64,000 bases of DNA from Clostridiales bacterium (lineage in GTDB: Bacteria; Bacillota; Clostridia; Saccharofermentanales; Saccharofermentanaceae): the NCBI GenBank assembly GCA_017451265.1, contig JAFSPU010000006.1, forward strand, positions 1-64,000, written 5' to 3'. Below, in pieces: positions 7,200-14,258 of this stretch. The position numbers were made by a program, and so were the translations under genes. The notes beneath the pieces were generated by a model. That model made no database searches and was not told the DNA's origin. It saw only the letters and a list, made by a program, of their open reading frames with translations. The stretch's first letter is position 1; every line of letters starts with the position of its first letter.

Positions 7200-8429
7200 A
7201 TGGAAGAGCAGACAGTTTATTCATTAAGACATGAAGTTAATCCTGTGTTCACAACAGCTCAGTCCTGTGTAAGAGTCATGGCGGGACTCGGAGATGAAGA
7301 TTCCGGGTTGCTCGTTGACAGGCTGGATTTTGATGCTAATAAGAATTCTACTGCGACAACAGACGAGGTTGATCTTCTGAATAAAGTTAAGTCTATCCCG
7401 GGATTTGCCGAGACGATCGAGGCGAGGTTCGAGTGCTCGAATAAGCTGATAGAAAATCTTGGTTACAGATTCGTGCTTGATATTCCCTGCGGCTATACCT
7501 CCAGAGGCCTTAAGCTTGCGAGGAAAGACATAAGATACTACGGCTGTGATCTTCCTGCTGTAATCGATGCTGTGAAGCCCGCGGCGAAAGGCATTATCGG
7601 CGGCAGTGGCAGCATCTCTTATCATGAGGTGGATGCCACCAATTATGATTCGATAAGAAGATGTCTTGATGATGTTAGAGGAGGCCTTCTCATAACAACA
7701 GAAGGGCTTCTGATGTACATGACGCAGTCAGAGCTCGAAGAGATATTTGTTAATATGAAGCGTCTTCTGACGGAGTTCGGAGGCGTATGGATAACGACTG
7801 ATAACATGATCATTTCTTCCCAGCAGGCGATCATGGCCGCTTCCATGGGCGAAGAGGCATATAAAGAGGCAGTATGCAATTTACCGGATCCTCCGCCTCC
7901 TCTGAATTTGTTTTTGGATGTTGATAAGGCTCCCGAGTTCATCGACAGGATGGGATTCGAACTTGAGAGAGTATCGATAGGGGAGTATATGCCGGACGAA
8001 CTGCTGACGCTTAAGGACCTTCCGGAAGATAAGAAGCGTGAAGTAAAGAAGGCTATGGGAGTCATGGAATTCTGGATGATGAAGGTTAAGCCGGATAGTG
8101 TCTCCGGAAGTTACACACGCAGAGCAACGAATTTCAGCGCGGATTGTAAGAGGGAGAATGACCGGCTGTTGTTCAGGCTGTCCGGAAGGATAGACACGAT
8201 AACGTCACCTGATCTTCTGTCGGTGTACCGGGAGGCGGATGATAAGAGTATCCGGACTGTTAGGATGGATATGAAGGATGTCAGCTATATCTCGTCTGCA
8301 GGTCTTCGCGTTCTGATGATAATGCTTGGTGATCATCCTGATAACGTCAAGCTTGATAATGTAAATGAAGATATCATGGAGATATTAAGAACAACGGGTT
8401 TTGACAGTATTCTCTTCGACGAAGAATGA
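7200..8429 (+). CDS. Leucine carboxyl methyltransferase-like (LCM/PPM1) protein with C-terminal STAS domain (409 aa)
   Basis: Residues about 1-290 form an S-adenosylmethionine-dependent methyltransferase of the LCM/Tcm-type O-methyltransferase family. VLDIPCGYTSRG is the SAM-binding loop, followed by YYGCDLP and LLITTEGLLMYM. Residues about 310-409 are a STAS domain as in anti-sigma factor antagonists. The segment DMKDVSYISSAGLRVLMIML contains the position of the usual phosphorylated Ser and its Ser-Ala-Gly-Leu helix start. AGAGGAGGT at 7184-7192 selects ATG 7200. The fusion suggests a methyltransferase whose location or partners are controlled by phosphorylation of the STAS part; this is inference. 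No kinase or phosphatase partner is adjacent. Confidence 0.8.
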   Translation: MEEQTVYSLRHEVNPVFTTAQSCVRVMAGLGDEDSGLLVDRLDFDANKNSTATTDEVDLLNKVKSIPGFAETIEARFECSNKLIENLGYRFVLDIPCGYTSRGLKLARKDIRYYGCDLPAVIDAVKPAAKGIIGGSGSISYHEVDATNYDSIRRCLDDVRGGLLITTEGLLMYMTQSELEEIFVNMKRLLTEFGGVWITTDNMIISSQQAIMAASMGEEAYKEAVCNLPDPPPPLNLFLDVDKAPEFIDRMGFELERVSIGEYMPDELLTLKDLPEDKKREVKKAMGVMEFWMMKVKPDSVSGSYTRRATNFSADCKRENDRLLFRLSGRIDTITSPDLLSVYREADDKSIRTVRMDMKDVSYISSAGLRVLMIMLGDHPDNVKLDNVNEDIMEILRTTGFDSILFDEE

Positions 8430-8489
8430 CTTATGTCCGGCATGCGGTCAACAGATTGATATTAATAACAAGTAAGAAAGGATACATTT

Positions 8490-9053
8490 ATGAAAAGATT
8501 AATCGCATTAGCACTTTCCACAGCAATGGTATTATCATTTGCTTCCTGCAGCAGCGAGCCTGCGGAAACAACTGAGGCAGAGCAGACAGCGGTAGTGGAG
8601 ACAGAAGCTTCGCAGAGTGATGAGCAGATACCCAATCCCTGGACTGAGACGAATGATATTCTCGAGGCGATATCAGGTTCCGGAATCTCGGATATCTCCT
8701 ATCCTTCCGACGGAAGTGAGGATACTGATCAGGGTATGATCTCCTGGTATGTTATCCGTTATACAGACGGAATGATCGAGCTTCAAGGTTACATCGGAGC
8801 CGGTCTCATCACTATCCGTAAAGGTCTGGATTCCCTGGGTGAAGATATCTCCGGTGACTACAATACTTATGATACGACATATACTCGCGGTATAGCCACC
8901 TGCAGATCTTATGCACCTGATGCAGCCCGTGTAGTAACATGGCAGGCAAACGGCTTCAGCTACAGCGTCGTCGTTCAGCCTCAGGGCGATGATGATTATT
9001 CTTACGGTCTTACTGACGATACAGTTAATTACTTTGTGGAGATGTTTGAATAA
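8490..9053 (+). CDS. Small lipoprotein (187 aa)
   Basis: The signal peptide ends in the lipobox SFASC, followed by a Thr/Glu-rich linker and a compact domain of about 135 residues with many aromatic and acidic positions (YVIRYTDGMIELQGYIG, GIATCRSY, VVVQPQGDDDYSYG). No catalytic motif is visible. AAGAAAGGA precedes the ATG. The last 44 bp of the gene recur exactly at 4791-4834, so a paralogue probably existed there. Between the preceding methyltransferase and this gene lies a short zinc-ribbon-like tail (LCPACGQQIDINNK, ending 8474) that may be another gene-end relic. Confidence 0.7.
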   Translation: MKRLIALALSTAMVLSFASCSSEPAETTEAEQTAVVETEASQSDEQIPNPWTETNDILEAISGSGISDISYPSDGSEDTDQGMISWYVIRYTDGMIELQGYIGAGLITIRKGLDSLGEDISGDYNTYDTTYTRGIATCRSYAPDAARVVTWQANGFSYSVVVQPQGDDDYSYGLTDDTVNYFVEMFE

Positions 9054-9160
9054 CCAGGCAGCTGTAATAAGTGCGCAACCCCACATATTATAGTCCCGTA
9101 GACCTTAGGCGGCGGCTTAAAAACTGCACAAATCCGCCGGCAAAAGATGGTTCAACTTGA

Positions 9161-9187
9161 TTAGCACTCTCCCCTTGCGAGTGCTAA
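9161..9187 (+). promoter_or_regulatory. CIRCE operator (HrcA binding site)
   Basis: TTAGCACTC-N9-GAGTGCTAA, a perfect match to the CIRCE inverted repeat. HrcA binds this site and represses heat-shock genes; heat inactivates HrcA and releases transcription. It covers the -35 region of the promoter of the Hsp20 gene. Confidence 0.95.
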
Positions 9188-9202
9188 TTAGAGGACTATA
9201 AT
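9175..9202 (+). promoter_or_regulatory. Sigma-A promoter of the Hsp20 gene
   Basis: TTGCGA (9175-9180), 16 bp, TATAAT (9197-9202). The -35 lies inside CIRCE, which explains repression by HrcA. The transcript would have a leader of about 75 nt. Confidence 0.7.
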
Positions 9203-9286
9203 GGTGACAGAACAAAGGAACGAAGATCAATAGATCAGACCTCCGCTTCGATGCTCGGATAACAACAATCAAAGGAGATGATAATT

Positions 9287-9733
9287 ATGTTGATGTCCGA
9301 TCTGTTTGGAGAGAATTTGTTTGATGAGTTTTGGGGTTTTCCTACACAGCATGAGCTTGCCAATATAGACAAGAGGCTCTACGGTAAGAATTCTCAGCGT
9401 ATGATGAGCACTGATGTTCATGAGACGGAAGAGAATTATGAGATGGATATGGATCTTCCGGGATTTAAGAAGGATCAGATCAACATCAAGCTCGAAGACG
9501 GCTATCTTACGATAAGTGCAGCAAAAGGACATGATGAAGAAAAGAAGCGCCATGGCAAAGTAATCCGTCAGGAACGTTACTCTGGTGCTATGCAAAGAAG
9601 CTTCTATGTCGGTGATGCAGTAAAGAAAGAAGATGTTAAGGCAAAATTCGAGGACGGTGTATTGAAGCTGACTATTCCGAAGAGGGAATTGCAGGCTTTG
9701 CCTGAGAATAACACTATTAACATAGAAGGCTAG
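9287..9733 (+). CDS. hsp20: Small heat-shock protein, Hsp20/alpha-crystallin family (148 aa)
   Basis: An ATP-independent holdase chaperone. The alpha-crystallin domain spans about residues 40-135: ETEENYEMDMDLPGFKKDQI, DGYLTISAAK, then VLKLTIPKRE, which contains the conserved GVL-x-L-x-x-PK end motif. AAAGGAG (9271-9277) best fits ATG 9287; the in-frame ATG at 9278 sits directly against that site. Single-gene unit under CIRCE control. A strong hairpin at 9843 follows. Confidence 0.93.
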   Translation: MLMSDLFGENLFDEFWGFPTQHELANIDKRLYGKNSQRMMSTDVHETEENYEMDMDLPGFKKDQINIKLEDGYLTISAAKGHDEEKKRHGKVIRQERYSGAMQRSFYVGDAVKKEDVKAKFEDGVLKLTIPKRELQALPENNTINIEG

Positions 9734-9842
9734 AGGATATTTTAGAAGGTCAGATTAAGACACATCGAGGAACGTTAAGAACTCCAGAAACGCGCTCACG
9801 TACGTATGACCGTGGGCACCATATCTACTACAACACAACAAC

Positions 9843-9864
9843 ACCCGGGACATGTGTCCCGGGT
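9843..9864. terminator. Strong hairpin between convergent genes
   Basis: ACCCGGGACA-TG-TGTCCCGGGT, a perfect 10-bp stem. T-runs are weak on both sides, so it may end both the Hsp20 transcript and the minus-strand peptide gene only partly. Confidence 0.6.
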
Positions 9865-9888
9865 GATTGGTTATAGGTTAATAGTAAT

Positions 9889-10113
9889 TTAGCAGCACTC
9901 TGCGTAAACTGTATAGTATTCAGCGATTGTTCTAAGCTGGCCGTTTACTTTAATCTGTCTGTATCTCTTACGGCGAATCTGTCTGCGTACAGGTGCAGCA
10001 TCTACTGAAGAAACTTCAGGCTCAGGGATTTCAGGAGTGATCTCAATCTGCTCGTCTTCTCCGCCGTTAACCATTTCCAAATCCTTAATGTCTAATGTTT
10101 TAGTGTTTTTCAT
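9889..10113 (-). CDS. Double-glycine leader peptide, candidate bacteriocin/signal peptide precursor (74 aa)
   Basis: The N-terminus MKNTKTLDIKDLEMVNGG has the ComC/class II bacteriocin leader layout: charged start, hydrophobic residues at -12, -7 and -4 (L, L, V) and GG at -2/-1. Such leaders are cut by C39-peptidase exporters. The predicted mature part of 56 residues starts EDEQIEITPE and continues with a basic run (RRQIRRKRYRQIK) and an aromatic tail ending ECC. Cys-Cys at the very end is unusual. AAGGAGAAC precedes the ATG. No exporter, modification enzyme or immunity gene is visible nearby. Controlled by the special promoter at 10161-10224. Confidence 0.72.
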   Translation of the reverse strand: MKNTKTLDIKDLEMVNGGEDEQIEITPEIPEPEVSSVDAAPVRRQIRRKRYRQIKVNGQLRTIAEYYTVYAECC

Positions 10114-10160
10114 TGTTTTGTTCTCCTTAGATATTAGTTAAGTTTGTTTCAACTGTCCGT

Positions 10161-10224
10161 ATTCTGACATTAAGCAAGGAGCAAACCAATGAGTAATATA
10201 AGCGTGTATTGTTGCTTATGCGAC
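10161..10224 (-). promoter_or_regulatory. Fixed-geometry promoter module A: -10, -35 and upstream inverted repeat
   Basis: Read on the minus strand: inverted repeat GTCGC-ATAA-GCAAC (10224-10211), 21 bp, TTGGTT -35 (10189-10184), 17 bp, CAGAAT -10 (10166-10161). The same arrangement with identical spacings occurs at 10724-10787 and 63332-63395. A weak -10 and an upstream palindrome point to an activator-dependent promoter. Confidence 0.6.
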
Positions 10225-10264
10225 ACTTTGACATAAATGTGTTGTTAAGAAAGGATTCACGCTG

Positions 10265-10304
10265 CAAGTTAGCATAAACTAACTTTGTGCTATAATTGTC
10301 TCTG
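10265..10304 (+). promoter_or_regulatory. Promoter with palindromic operator, copy 2, without a gene
   Basis: Matches 6298-6337 at 39 of 40 bases, including the palindrome (10266-10285) and TATAAT (10291-10296). Pointing right, it meets the strong terminator at 10334 about 30 bp after the expected start, so it can only yield a transcript of roughly 60 nt, or it is an orphan left after gene loss. Confidence 0.6.
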
Positions 10305-10333
10305 TATATCGATAATGATTAATTAAGCAAATA

Positions 10334-10364
10334 AAAACGGATATCGGTCTGATATCCGTTTTCT
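10334..10364. terminator. Bidirectional terminator
   Basis: AAAACGGATATC (10334-10345), loop GGTCT, GATATCCGTTTT (10351-10362): a perfect 12-bp stem with T-runs in both directions. It ends the minus-strand peptide gene at 10385 and any transcript from the promoter at 10265. Confidence 0.85.
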
Positions 10365-10384
10365 ATTATTAAGCTAAGTGTGCT

Positions 10385-10651
10385 TTATTGCAAAGCGATT
10401 AACTCGCGAATCTCGGGCGGGAGACGTCTCTCAAGATCCGGGCTTAAGCGCCTGATCGGTACATCCTGACCGGACCGCTCCCTGAGCTCTCTTATGAGAT
10501 CTTCCACAGTTCGCCGGGGCATGTTTCCGCCTAACATCTGCTCTCTGAGACGCTGTTCGAGTAACTCCCTGATGTCGACTCTGTGATCAACCTCAGTGCC
10601 GCCTGTAACCTGCTCTAATTCCTTAGTATTCATCTTCTTATTCTTAGTCAT
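10385..10651 (-). CDS. Double-glycine leader peptide precursor (88 aa)
   Basis: MTKNKKMNTKELEQVTGG is a double-glycine leader like that of the peptide at 9889. The predicted mature part (about 70 residues) is rich in Arg, Glu and Leu (RELLEQRLREQM, TVEDLIRELRERSG, DLERRLPPEIRELIAL) and should be strongly helical and amphipathic, with no Cys. CGGAGGAAC in front of the ATG at 10651 sets the start; an upstream in-frame ATG at 10705 has no such site. Promoter module C lies upstream. With its neighbour it could form a two-peptide system, but no transport or immunity gene is in the window. Confidence 0.68.
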   Translation of the reverse strand: MTKNKKMNTKELEQVTGGTEVDHRVDIRELLEQRLREQMLGGNMPRRTVEDLIRELRERSGQDVPIRRLSPDLERRLPPEIRELIALQ

Positions 10652-10723
10652 TTTAAGTTCCTCCGTTTGTAAGTTTTGTTTGTAAGTCGTGTCTGTTATG
10701 TTCATGTCGTTGCAACTGATTGC

Positions 10724-10787
10724 ATTTTGTCATCGCCCGCTGCCGGTGCCAATAGATAATTTGTGCCCGTTATGTTGCTTAAGCAAC
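10724..10787 (-). promoter_or_regulatory. Fixed-geometry promoter module C
   Basis: Minus strand: GTTGC-TTAA-GCAAC (10787-10774, a perfect palindrome), 21 bp, TTGGCA -35 (10752-10747), 17 bp, CAAAAT -10 (10729-10724). Same spacings as modules A and B; drives the peptide gene 10651-10385. Confidence 0.6.
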
Positions 10788-10906
10788 GTATGGACGTGAG
10801 AGTGTGGATTTGCATTCAAATAAACCGAAGACAATCGTAAAAACTAAAGATTTCACAGAGCGTTCCGAACGTTGTATGATAGTGGCAGCGTAAAAGGACG
10901 GAACAG

Positions 10907-12265
10907 ATGGAAAAGAAACGCGAGAGCTTCGGCAGCAGAATAGGATTCATACTCGTAAGTGCCGGGTGTGCCATCGGTATCGGCAATGTGTGGAAGTTCC
11001 CTTATGTTGCCGGACAGAACGGCGGCGCTGTTTTCGTGCTGTTTTACCTGCTTTTCCTTGTGATAATGGGACTGCCTGTGCTTACGATGGAGTTAAGCAT
11101 CGGCCGCGCGAGCGGGAAGACGATCGTCGACGGATACAAAGCTCTCGAAAAGAAGGGCAGCAAGTGGCACCTTCACGGCTGGATCTGCCTTTTTGGAAGC
11201 TGCTTGCTTATGATGTACTACACCACGGTCTCAGGCTGGATGCTCGCGTACTTCTGGAAGTTCCTTACAGGCGTTTTTATTGATAAGACTCCGGCTGAAG
11301 TGACAGCCGTGTTCTCGGATATGCTTGCCAATCCTGTCGAAATGCTGATCTTCATGGCGATAACGGTTATCGCCGGATTTGTCGTCTTAAGCTTCGGTGT
11401 CAGGAACGGACTCGAAAGAGTAAACAAGTTCATGATGACAGGACTCATACTTCTCATAATCACACTTGCCGTAAAGGGTCTGACTTTGGAGAACGCATCG
11501 GAAGGCATGAAGTTCTACCTGCTGCCGAACATTGAAAGTATCAGGGAGGCGGGTCTGCTGAATGTGATCACAGCCGCCATGAATCAGGCGTTCTTTACGC
11601 TGAGTCTCGGTATAGCCGCGATAGAAGTATTCGGAAGTTATATGTCCAAAGAGAATTCTCTTACCGGAGAGGCCGTTCAGATCTGTGTGCTGGATACTTT
11701 GGTGGCGATCGTATCCGGACTTATCATATTCCCGGCATGTTTCTCGTTCGGGATAGAACCTTCGGAAGGACCGTCGCTGATCTTTATTACGTTGCCCTGT
11801 GTCTTTATCGATATGCCGGGCGGAATGATGTGGGGTACTTTGTTCTTTATTTTCATGACTTTCGCGAGTTTCTCCACGGTGCTTGCAGTGTTCGAGAACA
11901 TAGTCGGAGTGTCGATGGACAGCTTCGGCTGGAGCAGGAAAAAGGCAGTTAACATAGACGGGCTCATCATGCTGATCACGGGCATCCCCTGTGTACTCGG
12001 CTTTAATGTTCTTAAGGATGTTCATCTTATCGGAGAGCGTGGCATTATGGACAGCGAGGATTTTCTCGTAAGCAATCTGCTGCTTCCGCTGGGTTCTCTG
12101 ATCTTCGTGCTGTTTTGTACGACAAAGTTCGGCTGGGGTGCCGATAATTATCTTAAGGAGACCAACACCGGTGCGGGAATTAAGATGAGCCGGAAGTTTA
12201 TCATTTACTTTAAATATATTCTACCTGTTCTGATAATAGTGATACTCATAAGCGGTTTGCTGTGA
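10907..12265 (+). CDS. Sodium-dependent transporter, NSS/SNF family (452 aa)
   Basis: An integral membrane symporter that imports an amino acid or related amine with Na+. The family signature GIGNVWKFPYVAGQNGG lies near residues 24-40 in the first membrane segment (unwound helix 1, substrate and Na+ site). Hydrophobic segments run along the whole length, about 11, as in bacterial MhsT/LeuT-like members that lack helix 12. Substrate cannot be told; hydrophobic amino acids are usual. A purine-rich GGACGGAAC precedes the ATG. It appears to be a single-gene unit. Confidence 0.9.
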   Translation: MEKKRESFGSRIGFILVSAGCAIGIGNVWKFPYVAGQNGGAVFVLFYLLFLVIMGLPVLTMELSIGRASGKTIVDGYKALEKKGSKWHLHGWICLFGSCLLMMYYTTVSGWMLAYFWKFLTGVFIDKTPAEVTAVFSDMLANPVEMLIFMAITVIAGFVVLSFGVRNGLERVNKFMMTGLILLIITLAVKGLTLENASEGMKFYLLPNIESIREAGLLNVITAAMNQAFFTLSLGIAAIEVFGSYMSKENSLTGEAVQICVLDTLVAIVSGLIIFPACFSFGIEPSEGPSLIFITLPCVFIDMPGGMMWGTLFFIFMTFASFSTVLAVFENIVGVSMDSFGWSRKKAVNIDGLIMLITGIPCVLGFNVLKDVHLIGERGIMDSEDFLVSNLLLPLGSLIFVLFCTTKFGWGADNYLKETNTGAGIKMSRKFIIYFKYILPVLIIVILISGLL

Positions 12266-12299
12266 CGTAGGGCTCATTGGATATGGCATTAACAGATAA

Positions 12300-12485
12300 T
12301 CAGCCGAGGTCATTCAGGAACTCATCAATTATCTCGATGCACTCCTCTGTCCTGTCGAGGAAGATAACGTGATCGCCCGGAAGGTCGACTATTTCCGTGT
12401 TACCTAATCTCTCGGCATAAGGGATCAGCTCGTCATCATAATCAGCAGCATACTCTCCAAAGTAAGAAAAAGCTGCGTGAAGGAT
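12300..12485 (-). pseudogene. Truncated alpha/beta hydrolase, C-terminal fragment
   Basis: On the minus strand an open frame of 61 codons reads AAFSYFGEYAADYDDELIPY, then NTEIVDLPGDHVIFLDRTEE, then IEIIDEFLNDLG and a stop at 12300. The DLPGDHVIFLDR stretch matches the catalytic-His region of alpha/beta hydrolases. The nucleophile part is absent; the frame is stopped upstream at 12486-12488, next to the end of the neighbouring gene. The 5' part of the gene has been deleted. Confidence 0.6.
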
Positions 12486-12490
12486 TTAGT

Positions 12491-12823
12491 TCAGAAATAT
12501 AACGGCCACATCAAACTGTCAGCGCTTCCCGAGGAAGACCATATCGTCTCCCAGTGGGTCATCTCCCAGCTGCCGTTATGTAATTTAAACTCCAGGACAT
12601 TAGTGCACACGCCTTTTTCAATATAAACGCATCTGGCATGTGAACCGTCATATTCCAGCACCTTACAGTAGTCTGCATAAACTAACATGTGAGTTTGCTC
12701 ATACAGACCTTCGAACTGCGAACCATACCTAGCAGTCAGATATTCAGCCTTCAGGTACGGAAATGAAATAATAATGATGGCTACAAAAGCAGCCAAGATT
12801 ACGGCCAATGTCTTCTTTTTCAT
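12491..12823 (-). CDS. Small secreted or membrane-anchored protein (110 aa)
   Basis: A hydrophobic N-terminal segment (residues 5-24) follows KKK and lacks a clear lipobox, so it is a signal anchor or signal peptide. The remaining 85 residues hold three Cys and several Trp in the last part (WEMTHWETIW). No family recognised. It starts 6 bp after the stop of the upstream gene 13297-12830 and should be co-transcribed with it. Confidence 0.6.
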   Translation of the reverse strand: MKKKTLAVILAAFVAIIIISFPYLKAEYLTARYGSQFEGLYEQTHMLVYADYCKVLEYDGSHARCVYIEKGVCTNVLEFKLHNGSWEMTHWETIWSSSGSADSLMWPLYF

Positions 12824-12829
12824 CTTAGA

Positions 12830-13297
12830 TCACTCTTCAGAGATGATGCTCAGATCGTCCTTGACCCTTGCGATGATGGCACGGTCACCTGCGTTGTATT
12901 CCTTTTTGCCGAACAGGACGCTGATCTTGCATTCTTCAAGACCTCTGATCACGTAATTGCCGCTGTCTGTCTTTCCGATTACTTCACCGTAGAAGAATTC
13001 GTAATCGTGATTCTTGAGCGCCTTTGATGTGGCAATCGCATCGTAGATCGCATAAATAGGGAGGATGATGCAGAAAAGCGCCAATGCACTTATTATCAGT
13101 CTGTTGAAGAAATATACGACCACGAAGATGATCGCGAGTATAACTACCGCGACAATGAATGATATCGGGATAAGCTTGATGGAGGACGACTTTGTCTTCT
13201 TAACGAATTCTGTCACCAATTCCTCACTAACAGTAGCAGGGATGAGAGCCTGTTCATCCTTCGCCTTATTCACCGTAAACTTTACATCAGCAGCCAT
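12830..13297 (-). CDS. Two-TM membrane protein of unknown function (155 aa)
   Basis: A cytosolic-looking N-terminus of 40 residues (FTVNKAKDEQALIPATVSEE) precedes two adjacent hydrophobic segments at about 42-63 and 66-87. A C-terminal domain of about 65 residues has beta-strand character (FFYGEVIGKTDSGNYVIRG, GDRAIIARVKDDLSIISEE). The layout recalls small membrane proteins with an SH3/PH-like tail; no name can be given. Likely first gene of a pair with the protein ending at 12491. Confidence 0.6.
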   Translation of the reverse strand: MAADVKFTVNKAKDEQALIPATVSEELVTEFVKKTKSSSIKLIPISFIVAVVILAIIFVVVYFFNRLIISALALFCIILPIYAIYDAIATSKALKNHDYEFFYGEVIGKTDSGNYVIRGLEECKISVLFGKKEYNAGDRAIIARVKDDLSIISEE

Positions 13298-13331
13298 AAG
13301 TCCTCCGAATCATCCTGATAGAGTGCAGATG

Positions 13332-13589
13332 TTATTTTACCGCTGATCTTAACTTAAAGCACGAGATTATTAACAACACTATATCTGCAATAAGGGGGAT
13401 CGTATAAAACGGCCACAGGAAGAATACTCCGATAAAGAATCTGTCCTTCCAGTTGAATACATCACCAGCTATCGTCGGATAGGGATAATTTCCCGAATAA
13501 GTCAGGCTGTCGTACAGATTGTAAAGAACGAATCCGACGAAACACAACAGCAGAAATAATGTGATTATTCTTACAATTTTCCAGTTCAT
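13332..13589 (-). CDS. Small two-TM membrane protein (85 aa)
   Basis: Hydrophobic segments at about 6-25 (IITLFLLLCFVGFVLYNLY) and 52-78 (FIGVFFLWPFYTIPLIADIVLLIISCF), separated by an aromatic, polar loop. GGGAGGATAA-like purines precede the ATG. Function unknown. Confidence 0.5.
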   Translation of the reverse strand: MNWKIVRIITLFLLLCFVGFVLYNLYDSLTYSGNYPYPTIAGDVFNWKDRFFIGVFFLWPFYTIPLIADIVLLIISCFKLRSAVK

Positions 13590-13659
13590 TTATCTTCCCT
13601 CCATGCAATAATAATAACACTTGGAATTTATAAAGGGAGTCTATAATAAAACATTTCTT

Positions 13660-14043
13660 ATGGATCATGCAGTAACACAAATTATTCTTTCTGTGGGAAT
13701 AGGGGCGATTATACTGGTCCTTCTCACAGTGTTTATCGTTCTTTTCTTTGTTAAGAAGCGCAAGCATCAGAAAGTCACAGGGATGATCATCTCCATTGTT
13801 GCCTGCTTGATAGTAGGCGGGATGTACGCGCTGTTCTGCGCTTCACATCAAACTGATCTCAGGTATAACGATTGGTTCATTATCGGTCACAACATAATGG
13901 ATGTCGAAAAGAAATACGGATACGTGGCTTTGAGAAGACCCGGATGGGCCTGCTTTGACGAGGACGGTCACGGGTATTGGATGGAACTCGACGAAAACGG
14001 AACTGTAGTATCCGTCAGTTACGGCAACGGTCCCTGGGGCTGA
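13660..14043 (+). CDS. Membrane protein with small C-terminal domain (127 aa)
   Basis: Two hydrophobic segments near residues 7-30 (IILSVGIGAIILVLLTVFIVLFF) and 40-60 (GMIISIVACLIVGGMYALF) precede a domain of about 60 residues (WFIIGHNIMDVEKKYGYV, then GYWMELDENGTVVSVSYG) that resembles the short recognition domains of secreted Clostridia proteins. No good ribosome binding site precedes ATG 13660. A TATAAT at 13642-13647 could start the message only a few bases before it, so a nearly leaderless mRNA is possible; a longer form from TTG 13621 cannot be excluded. Confidence 0.5.
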   Translation: MDHAVTQIILSVGIGAIILVLLTVFIVLFFVKKRKHQKVTGMIISIVACLIVGGMYALFCASHQTDLRYNDWFIIGHNIMDVEKKYGYVALRRPGWACFDEDGHGYWMELDENGTVVSVSYGNGPWG

Positions 14044-14080
14044 ATGCTTTTGCTGAAGATAAATTAAGCAATAAAACAAG

Positions 14081-14115
14081 GGTTCACTTCAGTAAAGTGA
14101 CCTCTGTTTTTATCG
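14081..14115 (+). terminator. Terminator-like hairpin
   Basis: GGTTCACTT (14090-14098 area), short loop, AAGTGACC, then CTCTGTTTTT. The stem has one bulged base and is followed by five T residues. Confidence 0.55.
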
Positions 14116-14258
14116 CTTATCCCATAAGATGTTTATCTTGCCATGATAGAATTAAAGGCAGCAGATCCAAAATTTTGAAAAATTTTTCTCGAACCACCCA
14201 ATAATCCGTGCCGCTTATTCGTTAAGTAAGTAGATGCGGATAGAAAGGAGTTAAGTTC

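Noticed and set aside
14191-14224. GAACC and CGTTA upstream of the ECF sigma gene as an autoregulated ECF promoter
   Set aside because: The spacing between the two elements is about 24 bp instead of 16-17 bp.
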